Below, in pieces: positions 44,311 through 53,777 of a stretch of 64,000 nt of DNA. The notes beneath the pieces were generated by a model, which did not search any database, was not told the DNA's origin, and was given only the letters and a program-made list of their open reading frames with translations. This stretch comes from Alphaproteobacteria bacterium. GTDB lineage: Bacteria > Pseudomonadota > Alphaproteobacteria > Micropepsales > Micropepsaceae. The stretch spans positions 186,001 to 250,000 of the forward strand of contig JAGOBA010000004.1 of assembly GCA_017983635.1 (NCBI GenBank). The letters are read 5' to 3'. A program made the translations under genes and the position numbers. Positions within the stretch are counted from its first letter, which is position 1, and the number at the start of each line of letters is the position of its first letter.

Positions 44311-47300
44311 CTATTCGGCGGGGTGGGGGCGGGCCGTAGGTTTCATTCCCATCATCCCCCAATCCTTGCGGCCTTTCGCAAAGTAGCGTTGCTCAATCGC
44401 AAGCATCGCCGGCGTCACGAACAGCGTCAGCAGCGTCGAAAACGCGAGCCCATAGACGATCGCTGTTGCCAACGGCACCCACCACTCCGCACTCGGTCCG
44501 CCGTAGTGGATTTCCCGCGTAAAGAAGTCGACGTCGAACTTGTACATCAGCGGCAGCAAGCCGAAGATGGCCGTCCACGTCGTCAGCAATACCGGCCGCA
44601 TGCGCTGAACGCCCGTGCGGATGATCGCGTCCATCGGCCTGAAGCCTTGGTCGAGCAGATGATGGAACGTATCGACGAGCACGATGTTGTGGTTCACCAT
44701 CACGCCGATCAGCGCCACGATCCCGGTCCCTGTCATGATGACCGAGAACAACTGACCCTCGATCAGCATGCCAAGGAGCGCCCCGAAGACGGAGAATATG
44801 ACGGCGGACAAGATCACGAGCGCGTGCCAGAAGTTGTTGAACTGCACGATCAGGATGCCGCCGATGACAAGCATGGCGATCGCAAAGGCGACCACCAGGA
44901 ACTGCGCGGACTCGTTCTGCTGTTCGTCGGCGCCGCGGAACTTCACGCGCACCTGCTTGTCGATCCCTTCGGCATCAATCCACTTGCGGATTTCGCCGAT
45001 CCGCTCAGTGATGTTGAAGCCCTTGTCGGTGTAGACGTTTGCGCGGATCGTCCAAACGCGCAAACTGTCGACGCGCTGAAGCCTATTGACCTGTTGCTGT
45101 GGCGTGCGCTGAACGAAATTTGTGATCGGCACGCTGCCCAGGCGCGTGGTCACGAAGATCTGGTCGAGCGCTGCGATCCCCCGATTTTCCAGCGGGTAGC
45201 GTACGCGGATGTCGATCTCATCCTCCGCGTCGTCGGGCCTGTACTCACCGACCTTGATGCCGTTCGTGGTGAGCTGCACGGCGGCGCCGATCGTGCCGAC
45301 GTCCGCGCCGAAGCGCCCCGACTGCTCGCGGTCGATCGCCAGCGCCCACTCGATCCCTGGCAACGGCCGCGAGTCTTCGATATCGCGCAACCCCGGCATG
45401 CCGTCGATGTGCTTGCGGACCTTGTCGGTGAGCTTGTCCAGGAGCGCGTAGTTTTCCGAGCCGATCTCGATCTGGATCGCCTTGCCGGTGGGTGGGCCCC
45501 CTTGCGCCTCGGAGAGTTCCAGAAACACGCCGGGGATCGTGCCCACGCGACGCTTCACTTCCTGCCAAATCGGCTTCGACGGACCGCGTTCCGAGTAGGG
45601 CCTGAGCTCCATCGACAAGCGGCCGATCGTGTCGACAGGCGCTTGTCCGCCGAACACGCCGCCGCCGCCGGAAGAGCCAGAGACGGCGTAGACCCCGTGC
45701 AGGCCCGGTGTGCCGAGCACGCGGCGTTCCGCTTCCATCAGCAGATCGCGCTTTTCGTCGGCCGAAAGGTTGCCGCGTGCGCGGACGTAGAGCGTCGCTT
45801 GGAAGGCATCGGTTTCGACGAAGAACTCGACACCCTTGCCGTAGATGAACAATCCGGTCGTGATTGCGATCAGGGTTGCGCTCACCATACCCAGGACAAT
45901 GAAGGGGTATTGCACTGCCTTTGTCACGAGTCTGGCGTAGGTGCCGACCCAGCCTTTGATCGCGTACACATCGCCGGATTCCGACAGATGGATCGCTTCT
46001 TCGGTGTTTTTGTGAGCCTTCTCTGCTTTGCCAAAGATCACTCCGATCGCCGGTAAGAAGATCAGCGCGACGACCATCGACGCCGTCATGATGAAGATCA
46101 TGGTCAGCGGCAGGTAGCTCATAAACTTGCCCGAGACGCCCGGCCAGAACAGCATCGGTGCGAAGGCGGCCAAGGTCGTCGCCGTCGACGACACGACCGG
46201 CCAGAACATGCGCCGGGCGGCTTCCGCGAAGGCCTCGCGCCTCGAGTATCCTTCGGTCAGCTTCCGATCGGCGAATTCGACGACGATGATGCCGTTGTCG
46301 ACGAGCAGGCCGACGGTGATGACCATGCCCATCATGATCATCATGTTCAGCGTGTAACCGCCAAACCAGAGGCACAAGAACCCGATCAAGAAACATGCGG
46401 GGATCGAGAAGCCGACGATCAAACCTGAGCGCAGTCCCAGCGCCGCCACGACGACGACCATCACCAACGCGATCGCCAGCAGAATAGCATTCGTCAGATG
46501 AGTCAGCTGTGAGTCGATCCACCCAGAGGTGTCGAATGAGTAGTCGATCTTGATACCTTCAGGCATCTGCGCGCGGTTGCGGTCGACCACCGTCTTCACG
46601 CGCTTGATCGTGTCGATAATGTTCTCGCCGATGCGCTTCTTCACTTCGATCGCGATGGCAGGCGCGCCGTTGAAGCGCAAGTAGGTGTTGCGATCCAGGA
46701 ACGTCCGCCGCACGTCGGCGATATCTTGCAGCTTCACGACGCTGTCGCCACTGACCTTGACGGGTAGGCTCAGCACGTCTTCCGGCCGCTCGACGAGGCC
46801 CGGAACTTTCACCGCAAAACGGCCTCGGCCGGTATCGACATTGCCGGCCGGGATCAGCTGATTATTCGACGACACCACGCGAAAGAGCTCGCTGCTGGAC
46901 ACGTCGTAGCTCTGCACGCGGCTTGGGTCGATGACGATCTCCAGCACTTCTTCACGCTGGCCGGACAGGTCGGCGCCGAGGACGCCTGGGACGCTCTCGA
47001 TTTCGCGCTCAAGCCGTTGTGCAGACCGAAGCATCACGCGCTCCGGCACGGTTCCCGACAAGACAACTGAGATCACCGGATCGTCGGCGATGTTGAACTC
47101 GTTGACCTGCGGTTCTTCCGATTCCTGAGGCAGCTCGGCGCGCGCGACATCGACCTTTTCCTGGACGCGCTGGCGCGCCAAGCTCTTATCGAAGTTGACG
47201 TCGAATTCCAGATTGACGGCGGCATAACCCTGCGCCGCCGACGAGGTCATCTGTTTGAGACCTTCGACGGACTTAAGCTGCGTCTCTAGCGGCCGGACGA

Positions 47301-47490
47301 TCAGCCGTTCAGCGTCTTCGGGCGAGATTCCCGGATGAAAGACGACGACGCTGAAGAACGGGATAGGTATGTCCGGATCGGACTCCTTTGGAATCGCGAC
47401 ATACGCCACGGTTCCCATGACGATGACCGCAACCAAGATGCTTAGGGTGAGGCGCAGGCGCTCAAGGGCCCATTCGACAATACCGGTCAT
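44311..47490 (-). CDS. RND efflux permease
   Basis: This 1059-residue inner-membrane pump of the AcrB/HAE superfamily has the N-terminal helix, the large periplasmic loops and the C-terminal helix bundle expected for the family. The proton-relay region reads VGLLVDNGIIVVEFADRK, with D-N where AcrB has two adjacent aspartates. I do not see the methionine pairs of CusA-type Cu(I)/Ag(I) pumps, so it is not clearly a copper pump despite its location. The adaptor is encoded just upstream (2 bases apart), but no outer-membrane factor is present. Confidence 0.92.
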   Translation of the reverse strand: MTGIVEWALERLRLTLSILVAVIVMGTVAYVAIPKESDPDIPIPFFSVVVFHPGISPEDAERLIVRPLETQLKSVEGLKQMTSSAAQGYAAVNLEFDVNFDKSLARQRVQEKVDVARAELPQESEEPQVNEFNIADDPVISVVLSGTVPERVMLRSAQRLEREIESVPGVLGADLSGQREEVLEIVIDPSRVQSYDVSSSELFRVVSSNNQLIPAGNVDTGRGRFAVKVPGLVERPEDVLSLPVKVSGDSVVKLQDIADVRRTFLDRNTYLRFNGAPAIAIEVKKRIGENIIDTIKRVKTVVDRNRAQMPEGIKIDYSFDTSGWIDSQLTHLTNAILLAIALVMVVVVAALGLRSGLIVGFSIPACFLIGFLCLWFGGYTLNMMIMMGMVITVGLLVDNGIIVVEFADRKLTEGYSRREAFAEAARRMFWPVVSSTATTLAAFAPMLFWPGVSGKFMSYLPLTMIFIMTASMVVALIFLPAIGVIFGKAEKAHKNTEEAIHLSESGDVYAIKGWVGTYARLVTKAVQYPFIVLGMVSATLIAITTGLFIYGKGVEFFVETDAFQATLYVRARGNLSADEKRDLLMEAERRVLGTPGLHGVYAVSGSSGGGGVFGGQAPVDTIGRLSMELRPYSERGPSKPIWQEVKRRVGTIPGVFLELSEAQGGPPTGKAIQIEIGSENYALLDKLTDKVRKHIDGMPGLRDIEDSRPLPGIEWALAIDREQSGRFGADVGTIGAAVQLTTNGIKVGEYRPDDAEDEIDIRVRYPLENRGIAALDQIFVTTRLGSVPITNFVQRTPQQQVNRLQRVDSLRVWTIRANVYTDKGFNITERIGEIRKWIDAEGIDKQVRVKFRGADEQQNESAQFLVVAFAIAMLVIGGILIVQFNNFWHALVILSAVIFSVFGALLGMLIEGQLFSVIMTGTGIVALIGVMVNHNIVLVDTFHHLLDQGFRPMDAIIRTGVQRMRPVLLTTWTAIFGLLPLMYKFDVDFFTREIHYGGPSAEWWVPLATAIVYGLAFSTLLTLFVTPAMLAIEQRYFAKGRKDWGMMGMKPTARPHPAE

Positions 47491-47492
47491 CG

Positions 47493-48659
47493 TCAGCTCG
47501 CCTTGCTGTCGTCGGGAACGGCCGTCACGTCTTGGCCGTCAGTCACGTATTCCTGGCCGACCGTAATGATTGTCGCTTGCTTCGGCAGCCCGGAAACCCA
47601 AATGCTGCCGGCATCGTCCGCAATGACTTTCACTACAACGAAGTGCGCCTTACGTTTTTCGTCGACGATCCGCAACCCGATCTCGCCGCGGTCGTTCAGC
47701 GTGAGGATAGCCGGCGAAATTTTGTGGGCTTCGACCGTGTCCGAGGTCACGTAGATCTCAGCCGTGACACCGTCTCGAATCGCACCATCTTTGTTAGCAA
47801 CTTCCAACTCCAGCCGGAATGTTCGCGTCGACGGGTCCGAACTCTTCGAGATAAATCGCACCGTCCCCTCGACGCGCTGGCCCGTGATCAGCTTCGCCCA
47901 ACCTTTGTCGCCGACGTTGATTTGTCCGACGTTCTTCTCTGACACCTGGCCCACGACCAGGAATGGATCCTGATCGATCACCATTGCGCAGGGCTGCCCG
48001 GGGGAGAGGTAGTCGCCGACATCGACCATGCGATCATCGACAACGCCGTCGAACGGCGCCTTGAGCTTGGTGTTCTCAAGCTCCTTTTCCATCCGCTCGA
48101 CCTGCGCCTTCGCCGCTTGGAACTGTGCCAGATCGCCGGCCAGCGAGGTTTCCGAACGGAAGCCCTTTTGTTGCAACGTCTTCGCTGCGTCGTATTCGAG
48201 CGAGCGCTGCTTCATCGAGGCCCGCGCTTCGTTGAGCATCGCCGTGCGCGCGTCCACGTTGATTTGGCAGATCGTGTCCCCGGCTTTGACGGTGGCGCCC
48301 TTGTCGGCCAGAATCGCCGACACCTTGCCCGCGGTCTCCGCGCGCACCTGCACCTTGCGCAGCGCTTGAGTCTGACCGCGAATCGTCAAGTCTTGGCTTC
48401 GCATCTCGGCGGTAATCGTCCGCACGCGTACCGTCGGCTTGGTTGATGCCTTCGGATCGCTCTTCGTCTCCGTACCTGGCTTGTCCTTCGCTGCAGTTCC
48501 TGTCGCGGCATCGGCCGATTTGATCGCCGCCGAATCGTGTTTCCTGTTCAACGCGCCCGAGGCCACCCACACTGCAAGAACAAAAAAGATGACACCCGCA
48601 ACCACGTAAGAGCGGCGGATGGGGGACTGCCGTGTGTTGTCGTCGTTGTGCGGGCTCAT
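47493..48659 (-). CDS. RND efflux periplasmic adaptor (membrane fusion protein)
   Basis: This 388-residue adaptor has an N-terminal anchor (VVAGVIFFVLAVWVASGAL), a charged linker rich in Lys/Thr/Asp, the biotin-lipoyl-like hairpin (VRAETAGKVSAILADKGATVKAGDTICQINVDAR), an alpha-hairpin (LQQKGFRSETSLAGDLAQFQAAKAQ) and the barrel half (KAPFDGVVDDRMVDVGDYLSPGQPCAMVID). It joins the RND permease to an outer-membrane channel. The two genes are separated by two bases, so are co-translated. The transcript probably starts in the 464-base gap upstream. Confidence 0.92.
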   Translation of the reverse strand: MSPHNDDNTRQSPIRRSYVVAGVIFFVLAVWVASGALNRKHDSAAIKSADAATGTAAKDKPGTETKSDPKASTKPTVRVRTITAEMRSQDLTIRGQTQALRKVQVRAETAGKVSAILADKGATVKAGDTICQINVDARTAMLNEARASMKQRSLEYDAAKTLQQKGFRSETSLAGDLAQFQAAKAQVERMEKELENTKLKAPFDGVVDDRMVDVGDYLSPGQPCAMVIDQDPFLVVGQVSEKNVGQINVGDKGWAKLITGQRVEGTVRFISKSSDPSTRTFRLELEVANKDGAIRDGVTAEIYVTSDTVEAHKISPAILTLNDRGEIGLRIVDEKRKAHFVVVKVIADDAGSIWVSGLPKQATIITVGQEYVTDGQDVTAVPDDSKAS

Positions 48660-49123
48660 GGAACTACTCGTTGCGGGCGAACGTCGGTAACGCCGGATAC
48701 GTCACCGCCCATCATGCCGTGATGAGGTTGCGGAATGGTCGCGAAGTCGGCGTTTTAACCAACTGTTCTCTATTTGGTCACACAAAATCGGTCAATTCTG
48801 CCAGCCAGCGGCGTTCCGCCCCAGCTTTTCACCGCTCTCTCTCGCCGGATGCCATACCCAAGTGGGGGCTACTAGGCAACTTACAATAGCGTGACCGAAA
48901 CCAGCCGAACGAAGTACTCCCAAAGGCGATTCGTATGTTTAACGCGAGTACTCAAGTGCAACGCGCAACTGCAAAATGAAAACGAAGGCCCCTGAAGAAT
49001 AACCAGCAATATCGCTAGAAAACGACGCATACCGCCGTTAGCTTCACTTCAGACCGCATTCGAAAGACAGCGCCTGTCCCGGCATTTCCGACAGGCGTCC
49101 GTCCCTGCGGGGGAGAGCAAAGA
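48660..49123. other. Divergent intergenic region, RND adaptor / FecR
   Basis: This 464-base region separates the divergent RND and FecR-autotransporter operons and is less GC-rich than the genes. Neither CsoR palindrome core occurs here. A weak inverted repeat ACCAA/TTGGT near 48760-48780 could be an operator of the RND genes, but it is only five bases per arm. I see no small gene with a ribosome site. Confidence 0.45.
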
Positions 49124-49732
49124 ATGAAACACACTGTTAACACCGCGATTGCGGTCGCTTCGGTCGTTGCGTGCGCGTGGACCGCGAGCGCCGATCAAGT
49201 TGGAAGGACCTCGGCGATTATTCCCGCCGCGTCGCAGCAGGCCCAAGGTACGCGCAGCGACCTAAACCTTCGCGATCCGATCATCCGCAACGCGGAACTT
49301 GCGACCGCCGAACGCGGGGCTCTTGAGGTGACCTTTCTGGACGGGTCGAAACTCACGATGGGACAGAACTCGCGTCTGACCGTCGACGAATACGTCTACT
49401 CTGGTCAAGGCGGCGCGAACAAACAGACCGTTCGCTACACGAAGGGTCTCTTCCGTTTCATCTCCGGCACGATCCCGAAGGAAAACGTGAAGCTCGAAAC
49501 GCCGACGGTTACGATCGGCATTCGCGGCACGGTCTTGCGCACCGCAATAGGCGACAACGGCGCTGGCGGCGTCTCGGTCGAGTACGGGCCAAACGGCGAG
49601 GCGTACGAAGTTGTTGTGACATCGAAGAAGACCGGCAAGACGGTCGTTCTGAAGTCCGGCCAGAAGGTCGAGTTCGACGGTGACGGCGTCTTCGAAGGGA
49701 TCATCGACGGCGAGATCGAAGGTTGCCAATAG
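49124..49732 (+). CDS. Secreted FecR-domain protein
   Basis: This 202-residue exported protein has a signal peptide ending in SA/D and a FecR-type domain (LRDPIIRNAELATAERGALEVTFLDGSKLTMGQNSRLTVDEYVY, then RYTKGLFRFISGTIPKENVKLETPTVTIGIRGT). Unlike the classic FecR it has no transmembrane helix or N-terminal anti-sigma part, so it is a soluble or surface-associated FecR-fold protein. These secreted forms often sit beside large outer-membrane or autotransporter genes, as here with only 57 bases to the next start. A structural or ligand-binding role at the cell surface is likely. Confidence 0.85.
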   Translation: MKHTVNTAIAVASVVACAWTASADQVGRTSAIIPAASQQAQGTRSDLNLRDPIIRNAELATAERGALEVTFLDGSKLTMGQNSRLTVDEYVYSGQGGANKQTVRYTKGLFRFISGTIPKENVKLETPTVTIGIRGTVLRTAIGDNGAGGVSVEYGPNGEAYEVVVTSKKTGKTVVLKSGQKVEFDGDGVFEGIIDGEIEGCQ

Positions 49733-49789
49733 CGGCGCGCGAGACTTGCGCAGCGCCTAGCCCGAAACCGAATTGAAGGAAGCCCCCGA

Positions 49790-52700
49790 ATGAACCCCAT
49801 GCGCAACAAAACCCGCCTTCTGGCGCGCGTGTCCTCATTGGCGATACTCGCCGCGGCTGGAAGCCTGAGCGTTGTTCAGGAAGCGCAGGCCGCGTGCACG
49901 ACGACATGGACCGCGCCGATCGACGGAACGACGATCAACACCAACAACACGTGCGTGATAGTCAACGCGCCGGTCGCCGGCAACCTTACGAACCAAGCGA
50001 TCATCGGCGATCCCGGGAACGGGTTCGTTCCCTTCGATGTGTTCGCCGACATCAACGGCGACCTCATCAACCAAGGCAGCATTGGCGGCGGCTTCTTCAG
50101 TGGTAAGGGCGGCGCGCTTACAATACGCGGCGGTGCAACCATCACGGGGGCGCTGCGCAATCAGATCGGCGGCAGCGGCATCAACTCTGTCAACGGCAAC
50201 GCCCTGCAGATCGGATTGGGCGGTGAGAACGGCGGCTCGATCCTCGGCGGAATTCACAACGACAACGCCATTACATCGACGCTTGGCAACGCTATTGCTG
50301 CGATAGAAGGCACTCTCGTTGGCGGGCTACACAACGACGCCACGATCGGCGGCGGCCTCGCCGGTGTTTATGTGTCCGGGACGTTCAGCTCCTGGAGCGG
50401 CGGCATTCAGAACAGCAGCATCATTTCAGGCAGCCAAGCAGCTATTCAATTGGGTGATGGCGGCGAGCTTGCCGGCCTGACGTTCAGCAACGGGATCACG
50501 AACGATTTCGGCGCACAGATCGTCAGCGGCAACGGAACCGCAATCCTCATTCAGCAAGATGTCGATTCATTTAGCGGCGGTATCACGAACACCGGCGAAA
50601 TCACCGGCGCGTCGCTCGGAATCTCGGCGTCGGCCGATGCGTACAACGGCGGTTTACTCAATTTCGGGACGGTCGACGGTCAGAGCGGCACGGGCGCCCG
50701 TTTCGATGTGGGCACCTTTACCGGCAACGTCACCAACTACGGCACGATCAGCGGCGGCGGCGAATTAGGCGCCGGGCTTTATCTGAGAGCCGACACCCTC
50801 GGTGGCGAAGCGGGAACGAACGTCACGAACTACAACTCCATCACCGGGCCGAACCAGGGCGTCGTCATCCTGGGCGGCACCGCAAATGTAGACTTCAGCA
50901 ACACGTCTTCCGACCCCATCAACAACGTTCCGCCCGGCACGATCTCGGGCGGTCGCACTGGCGTCGTCATCGCACCGGACACATGGACGGGCAACGTCAC
51001 GAATGACGGCTCGATCACCGGCAACACCTTCGGTCTCCTCGTCGGTGCAACCAACTTCGATGGGTTCAACGCGCGTACCGAAACCTTCACCGGCAACATT
51101 TCCAACGCCGGCACGATCGACGGCGGCGAGTCCGGCACGGGCCTATACGTGATGGCCGGGACGTTCGACGGCGACATCACGAACGATGGCACGATCGGCG
51201 GCGGCTCGATCGGTTTGAGCGTGCAAGGTCCGAACCCCGGCTTCGGCCAATTTGGCGGCGAGTTCGGCGGCGAGTGCTCGAGCTCATGCGCGTTCGTCGG
51301 CGGCTCGTTCGAGGGCACTATCACCAACAACAGCACGATCAACGGCGGCAACTACGGTCTGCTCGTGTCGACGGGAGCGTTTGACGGCGACATCGTCAAC
51401 AACGGTTCGATCACGGGGAATGTGGGCGCGTTTATCGGTTCGGGGACTGACGCATTCTTCTTTGGCAAGCCGACGTTCGCCGGCAACTTCACGAACAACG
51501 GGACGATAACGGGCACTGGCACCGGTGCGGTGATTTCCGTTGGCACGATGACGGGCAACATTACGAACAGTTCCACGGGCCGCATCCAAGGCAGCTTCGA
51601 CGGGTTGCGCGTGGTCGTCGATGAGATGACGGGTTCGATCATCAACAACGGCGAGATCGTTGCGACCACCGGCACAAATACCGGCCTGCACGTGATCGGT
51701 GGAACGATCACCGGCGATATTGTGAACAATGATCTTTTGTCGGCGCCGTCGAATGCCTTGCACGTCGATGTGACCATGTTGAACGGTCAGGTAACGAACA
51801 CCGGTACGATCGACTCCGGCACGGCGCAGGCCGTGTTGCTCGAGATCGACGACGGCACTGTGCCGAACCCGACGATCTTTGAGAACGCGGGCCATATCGA
51901 GGGCGATGTTCTGTTCGGCGGGGTGGCGTCTGCGGTGTACAGGTATGTTGGCGGCGACGGCGGCATCGATGGCGACCTGAACGGCGTCGGCACCGGTGGT
52001 TTGAACAACGAAACGATCCTGGTCAACGGCGACCATTATTTCTTCGGCGGCAAGGCTTCGAACTTCTCGAGCTTCACCGTTGGGAACGGCGGCACCGCGA
52101 TTATGGGTGCCCATCAAGTCGGCCAGAACACCGGCACGAGCGCTTATGTTTTCTCGAACGTCGATGCGGTCGATGTTCAGAGCGGCGGCATGCTCTACGT
52201 CGATAAAACGACCACGCTGAATATCGACGAGAGCTACACCCAGGGTTCGGGCGGCATCTTGGCCTTCTACCTTGGTGCGCCGGCAAACATCTCGACCGCG
52301 ACGGGCAGCATCGCTGCCGGCCCCGGCGACTACGGCCAACTGATCATAGCTAACGGCGGCGCCGTGTCGCTCGACGGAATCATTGCGGGCGTCCTCGACC
52401 ATAACTTCGTGAACGCGAACCCGGGCCTGACCGAGGTGCGGTATGACGACGTGATCGTTGCGCCCGATCCGATAACCACCGACTTCATTGCGACCGCGCT
52501 GCTGTCGAATTCGTCGCTCTACGAATTGAACTCGTTGATCGACGACAACACCGTCGATTTGCGGGTCGTTCGGAGTTCCGTCGCGCAAAACTCGACCATC
52601 TCCAACGTCGTCAACACGCTCGATCCGTTCGACTCCAATGTCGCCGATCGCACGAATGGCATTGGTTCGGGTGGATGCGGATTGGCCGGCGGCGGCTGGT

Positions 52701-53638
52701 GTTTCAATCGCTTCGCAGCCAATGACTCGCCGGGCGCGACGCAAGTCATGAGCGACGCGACGCCCGGCGAAGACCCCTTCGCGTGGCTCCGCACCGGCGT
52801 TCGCCGCGTCGGTGAGACCGCGGTGTGGGGACGTGGCGTCGGCGTGTGGGGCGACACGGACGGGGAAGGGGCTATCCCCGGCACCGACTTCTCGCTCGGC
52901 GGCGCCATCGTCGGCGTCGATCACGTGTTCACGCCGCTGCTTCTCGCCGGTCTTGCCGGTCAGTGGACGACGACGGACGTCGCCTTCAAGGGCGTGTCAG
53001 ACAATGCCGACATCCAGAGTTACGAGATTGGCGGCTATGCGTCCTATGGCGACACGCGCCTCTTCGTGAACGCGAATGTCAGCTACATTTGGCACGACTT
53101 CGAGGTCAACCGCTTCAGCGGCGGCGGTACGGTTGCCAACGGCCAGTACGACGGCGACACGTTCTCCGCCTATGTCGAAGGCGGGAAGATCTTCGAGACC
53201 GAGAGCGGCTGGCGTCTCCAGCCCGTTGTCGCGCTCAGCTACTCGCACCTTGAAACCGACGCCTACAGCGAAACCGGCGTGGGCGCGTTGCTCAACGTGC
53301 TCGCGGCGGAACTCACGTCGCTGAAGACGATCGTCGGCGGGCGCTTCGCGTATCCGCTCGAACTCGGATCCGGCCGCAAGATGGTGCCGGAAGCGCGGGC
53401 CGTGTGGACGCACGAGTTCTCGGACACGTTCTCGTCCCACATTGCAGATCTTCAGGGCGGTGGGTTCGTTCCTCAGTTCGTGAGGGGCGAGGAGTTCGCT
53501 CGGGATACGCTGGTGCTTGGCACGGGCCTCTCGGCTCCCCTGTCGGATGCCACCACTGTCTTCTTCGATTACGATGCCGGCCTGAACACCGACGTAACCA
53601 GCCACACCGTCTCCGCAGGCTTCCGCTCGAGGTGGTAA
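49790..53638 (+). CDS. Autotransporter with repetitive passenger domain
   Basis: This 1282-residue type V secretion protein has a signal peptide ending in EAQA/A, a passenger of about 950 residues and a C-terminal barrel (about 1010-1282) finishing SAGFRSRW, with the aromatic last residue typical of autotransporters. The passenger is built from irregular repeats of the type F-x-G-x-I-T-N-x-G-T-I-x-G-G-x-x-G-L, rich in Asn, Gly, Thr and Ile, as expected for a beta-helix. Cysteines are few, including a local CSSSC-like pair near residue 500. It probably presents an adhesin-like fibre. AAGGAAG lies eight bases upstream of the ATG. Preceded by the FecR gene. Confidence 0.92.
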   Translation: MNPMRNKTRLLARVSSLAILAAAGSLSVVQEAQAACTTTWTAPIDGTTINTNNTCVIVNAPVAGNLTNQAIIGDPGNGFVPFDVFADINGDLINQGSIGGGFFSGKGGALTIRGGATITGALRNQIGGSGINSVNGNALQIGLGGENGGSILGGIHNDNAITSTLGNAIAAIEGTLVGGLHNDATIGGGLAGVYVSGTFSSWSGGIQNSSIISGSQAAIQLGDGGELAGLTFSNGITNDFGAQIVSGNGTAILIQQDVDSFSGGITNTGEITGASLGISASADAYNGGLLNFGTVDGQSGTGARFDVGTFTGNVTNYGTISGGGELGAGLYLRADTLGGEAGTNVTNYNSITGPNQGVVILGGTANVDFSNTSSDPINNVPPGTISGGRTGVVIAPDTWTGNVTNDGSITGNTFGLLVGATNFDGFNARTETFTGNISNAGTIDGGESGTGLYVMAGTFDGDITNDGTIGGGSIGLSVQGPNPGFGQFGGEFGGECSSSCAFVGGSFEGTITNNSTINGGNYGLLVSTGAFDGDIVNNGSITGNVGAFIGSGTDAFFFGKPTFAGNFTNNGTITGTGTGAVISVGTMTGNITNSSTGRIQGSFDGLRVVVDEMTGSIINNGEIVATTGTNTGLHVIGGTITGDIVNNDLLSAPSNALHVDVTMLNGQVTNTGTIDSGTAQAVLLEIDDGTVPNPTIFENAGHIEGDVLFGGVASAVYRYVGGDGGIDGDLNGVGTGGLNNETILVNGDHYFFGGKASNFSSFTVGNGGTAIMGAHQVGQNTGTSAYVFSNVDAVDVQSGGMLYVDKTTTLNIDESYTQGSGGILAFYLGAPANISTATGSIAAGPGDYGQLIIANGGAVSLDGIIAGVLDHNFVNANPGLTEVRYDDVIVAPDPITTDFIATALLSNSSLYELNSLIDDNTVDLRVVRSSVAQNSTISNVVNTLDPFDSNVADRTNGIGSGGCGLAGGGWCFNRFAANDSPGATQVMSDATPGEDPFAWLRTGVRRVGETAVWGRGVGVWGDTDGEGAIPGTDFSLGGAIVGVDHVFTPLLLAGLAGQWTTTDVAFKGVSDNADIQSYEIGGYASYGDTRLFVNANVSYIWHDFEVNRFSGGGTVANGQYDGDTFSAYVEGGKIFETESGWRLQPVVALSYSHLETDAYSETGVGALLNVLAAELTSLKTIVGGRFAYPLELGSGRKMVPEARAVWTHEFSDTFSSHIADLQGGGFVPQFVRGEEFARDTLVLGTGLSAPLSDATTVFFDYDAGLNTDVTSHTVSAGFRSRW

Positions 53639-53648
53639 CGATTACCGT

Positions 53649-53668
53649 CCCGCCCGGAAACGGGCGGG
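53649..53668. terminator. Terminator-like hairpin after the autotransporter
   Basis: CCCGCCCG pairs perfectly with CGGGCGGG over a GAAA tetraloop, 11 bases after the autotransporter stop. No T-run follows, so it may be a rho-assisted end or an mRNA-stabilising stem. Confidence 0.55.
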
Positions 53669-53777
53669 GCACCGTCGGTAACTTAACAACCAACGGTTGC
53701 TATCGTTAGGCGTTAACCTGCTGTACAGTACACGCGTTGGGGGATATTGTTCCGCGTCGGCGAGTGGGGGCCCAGGC

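Noticed and set aside
44323..46056. Plus-strand frame of 577 codons opposite the RND permease
   Set aside because: Antisense of a clear RND gene; rich in His/Arg/Asp with no family features.
51284..52924. Minus-strand frame of 546 codons opposite the autotransporter
   Set aside because: Mirrors the repeat structure of the passenger and has no ribosome site or domain.
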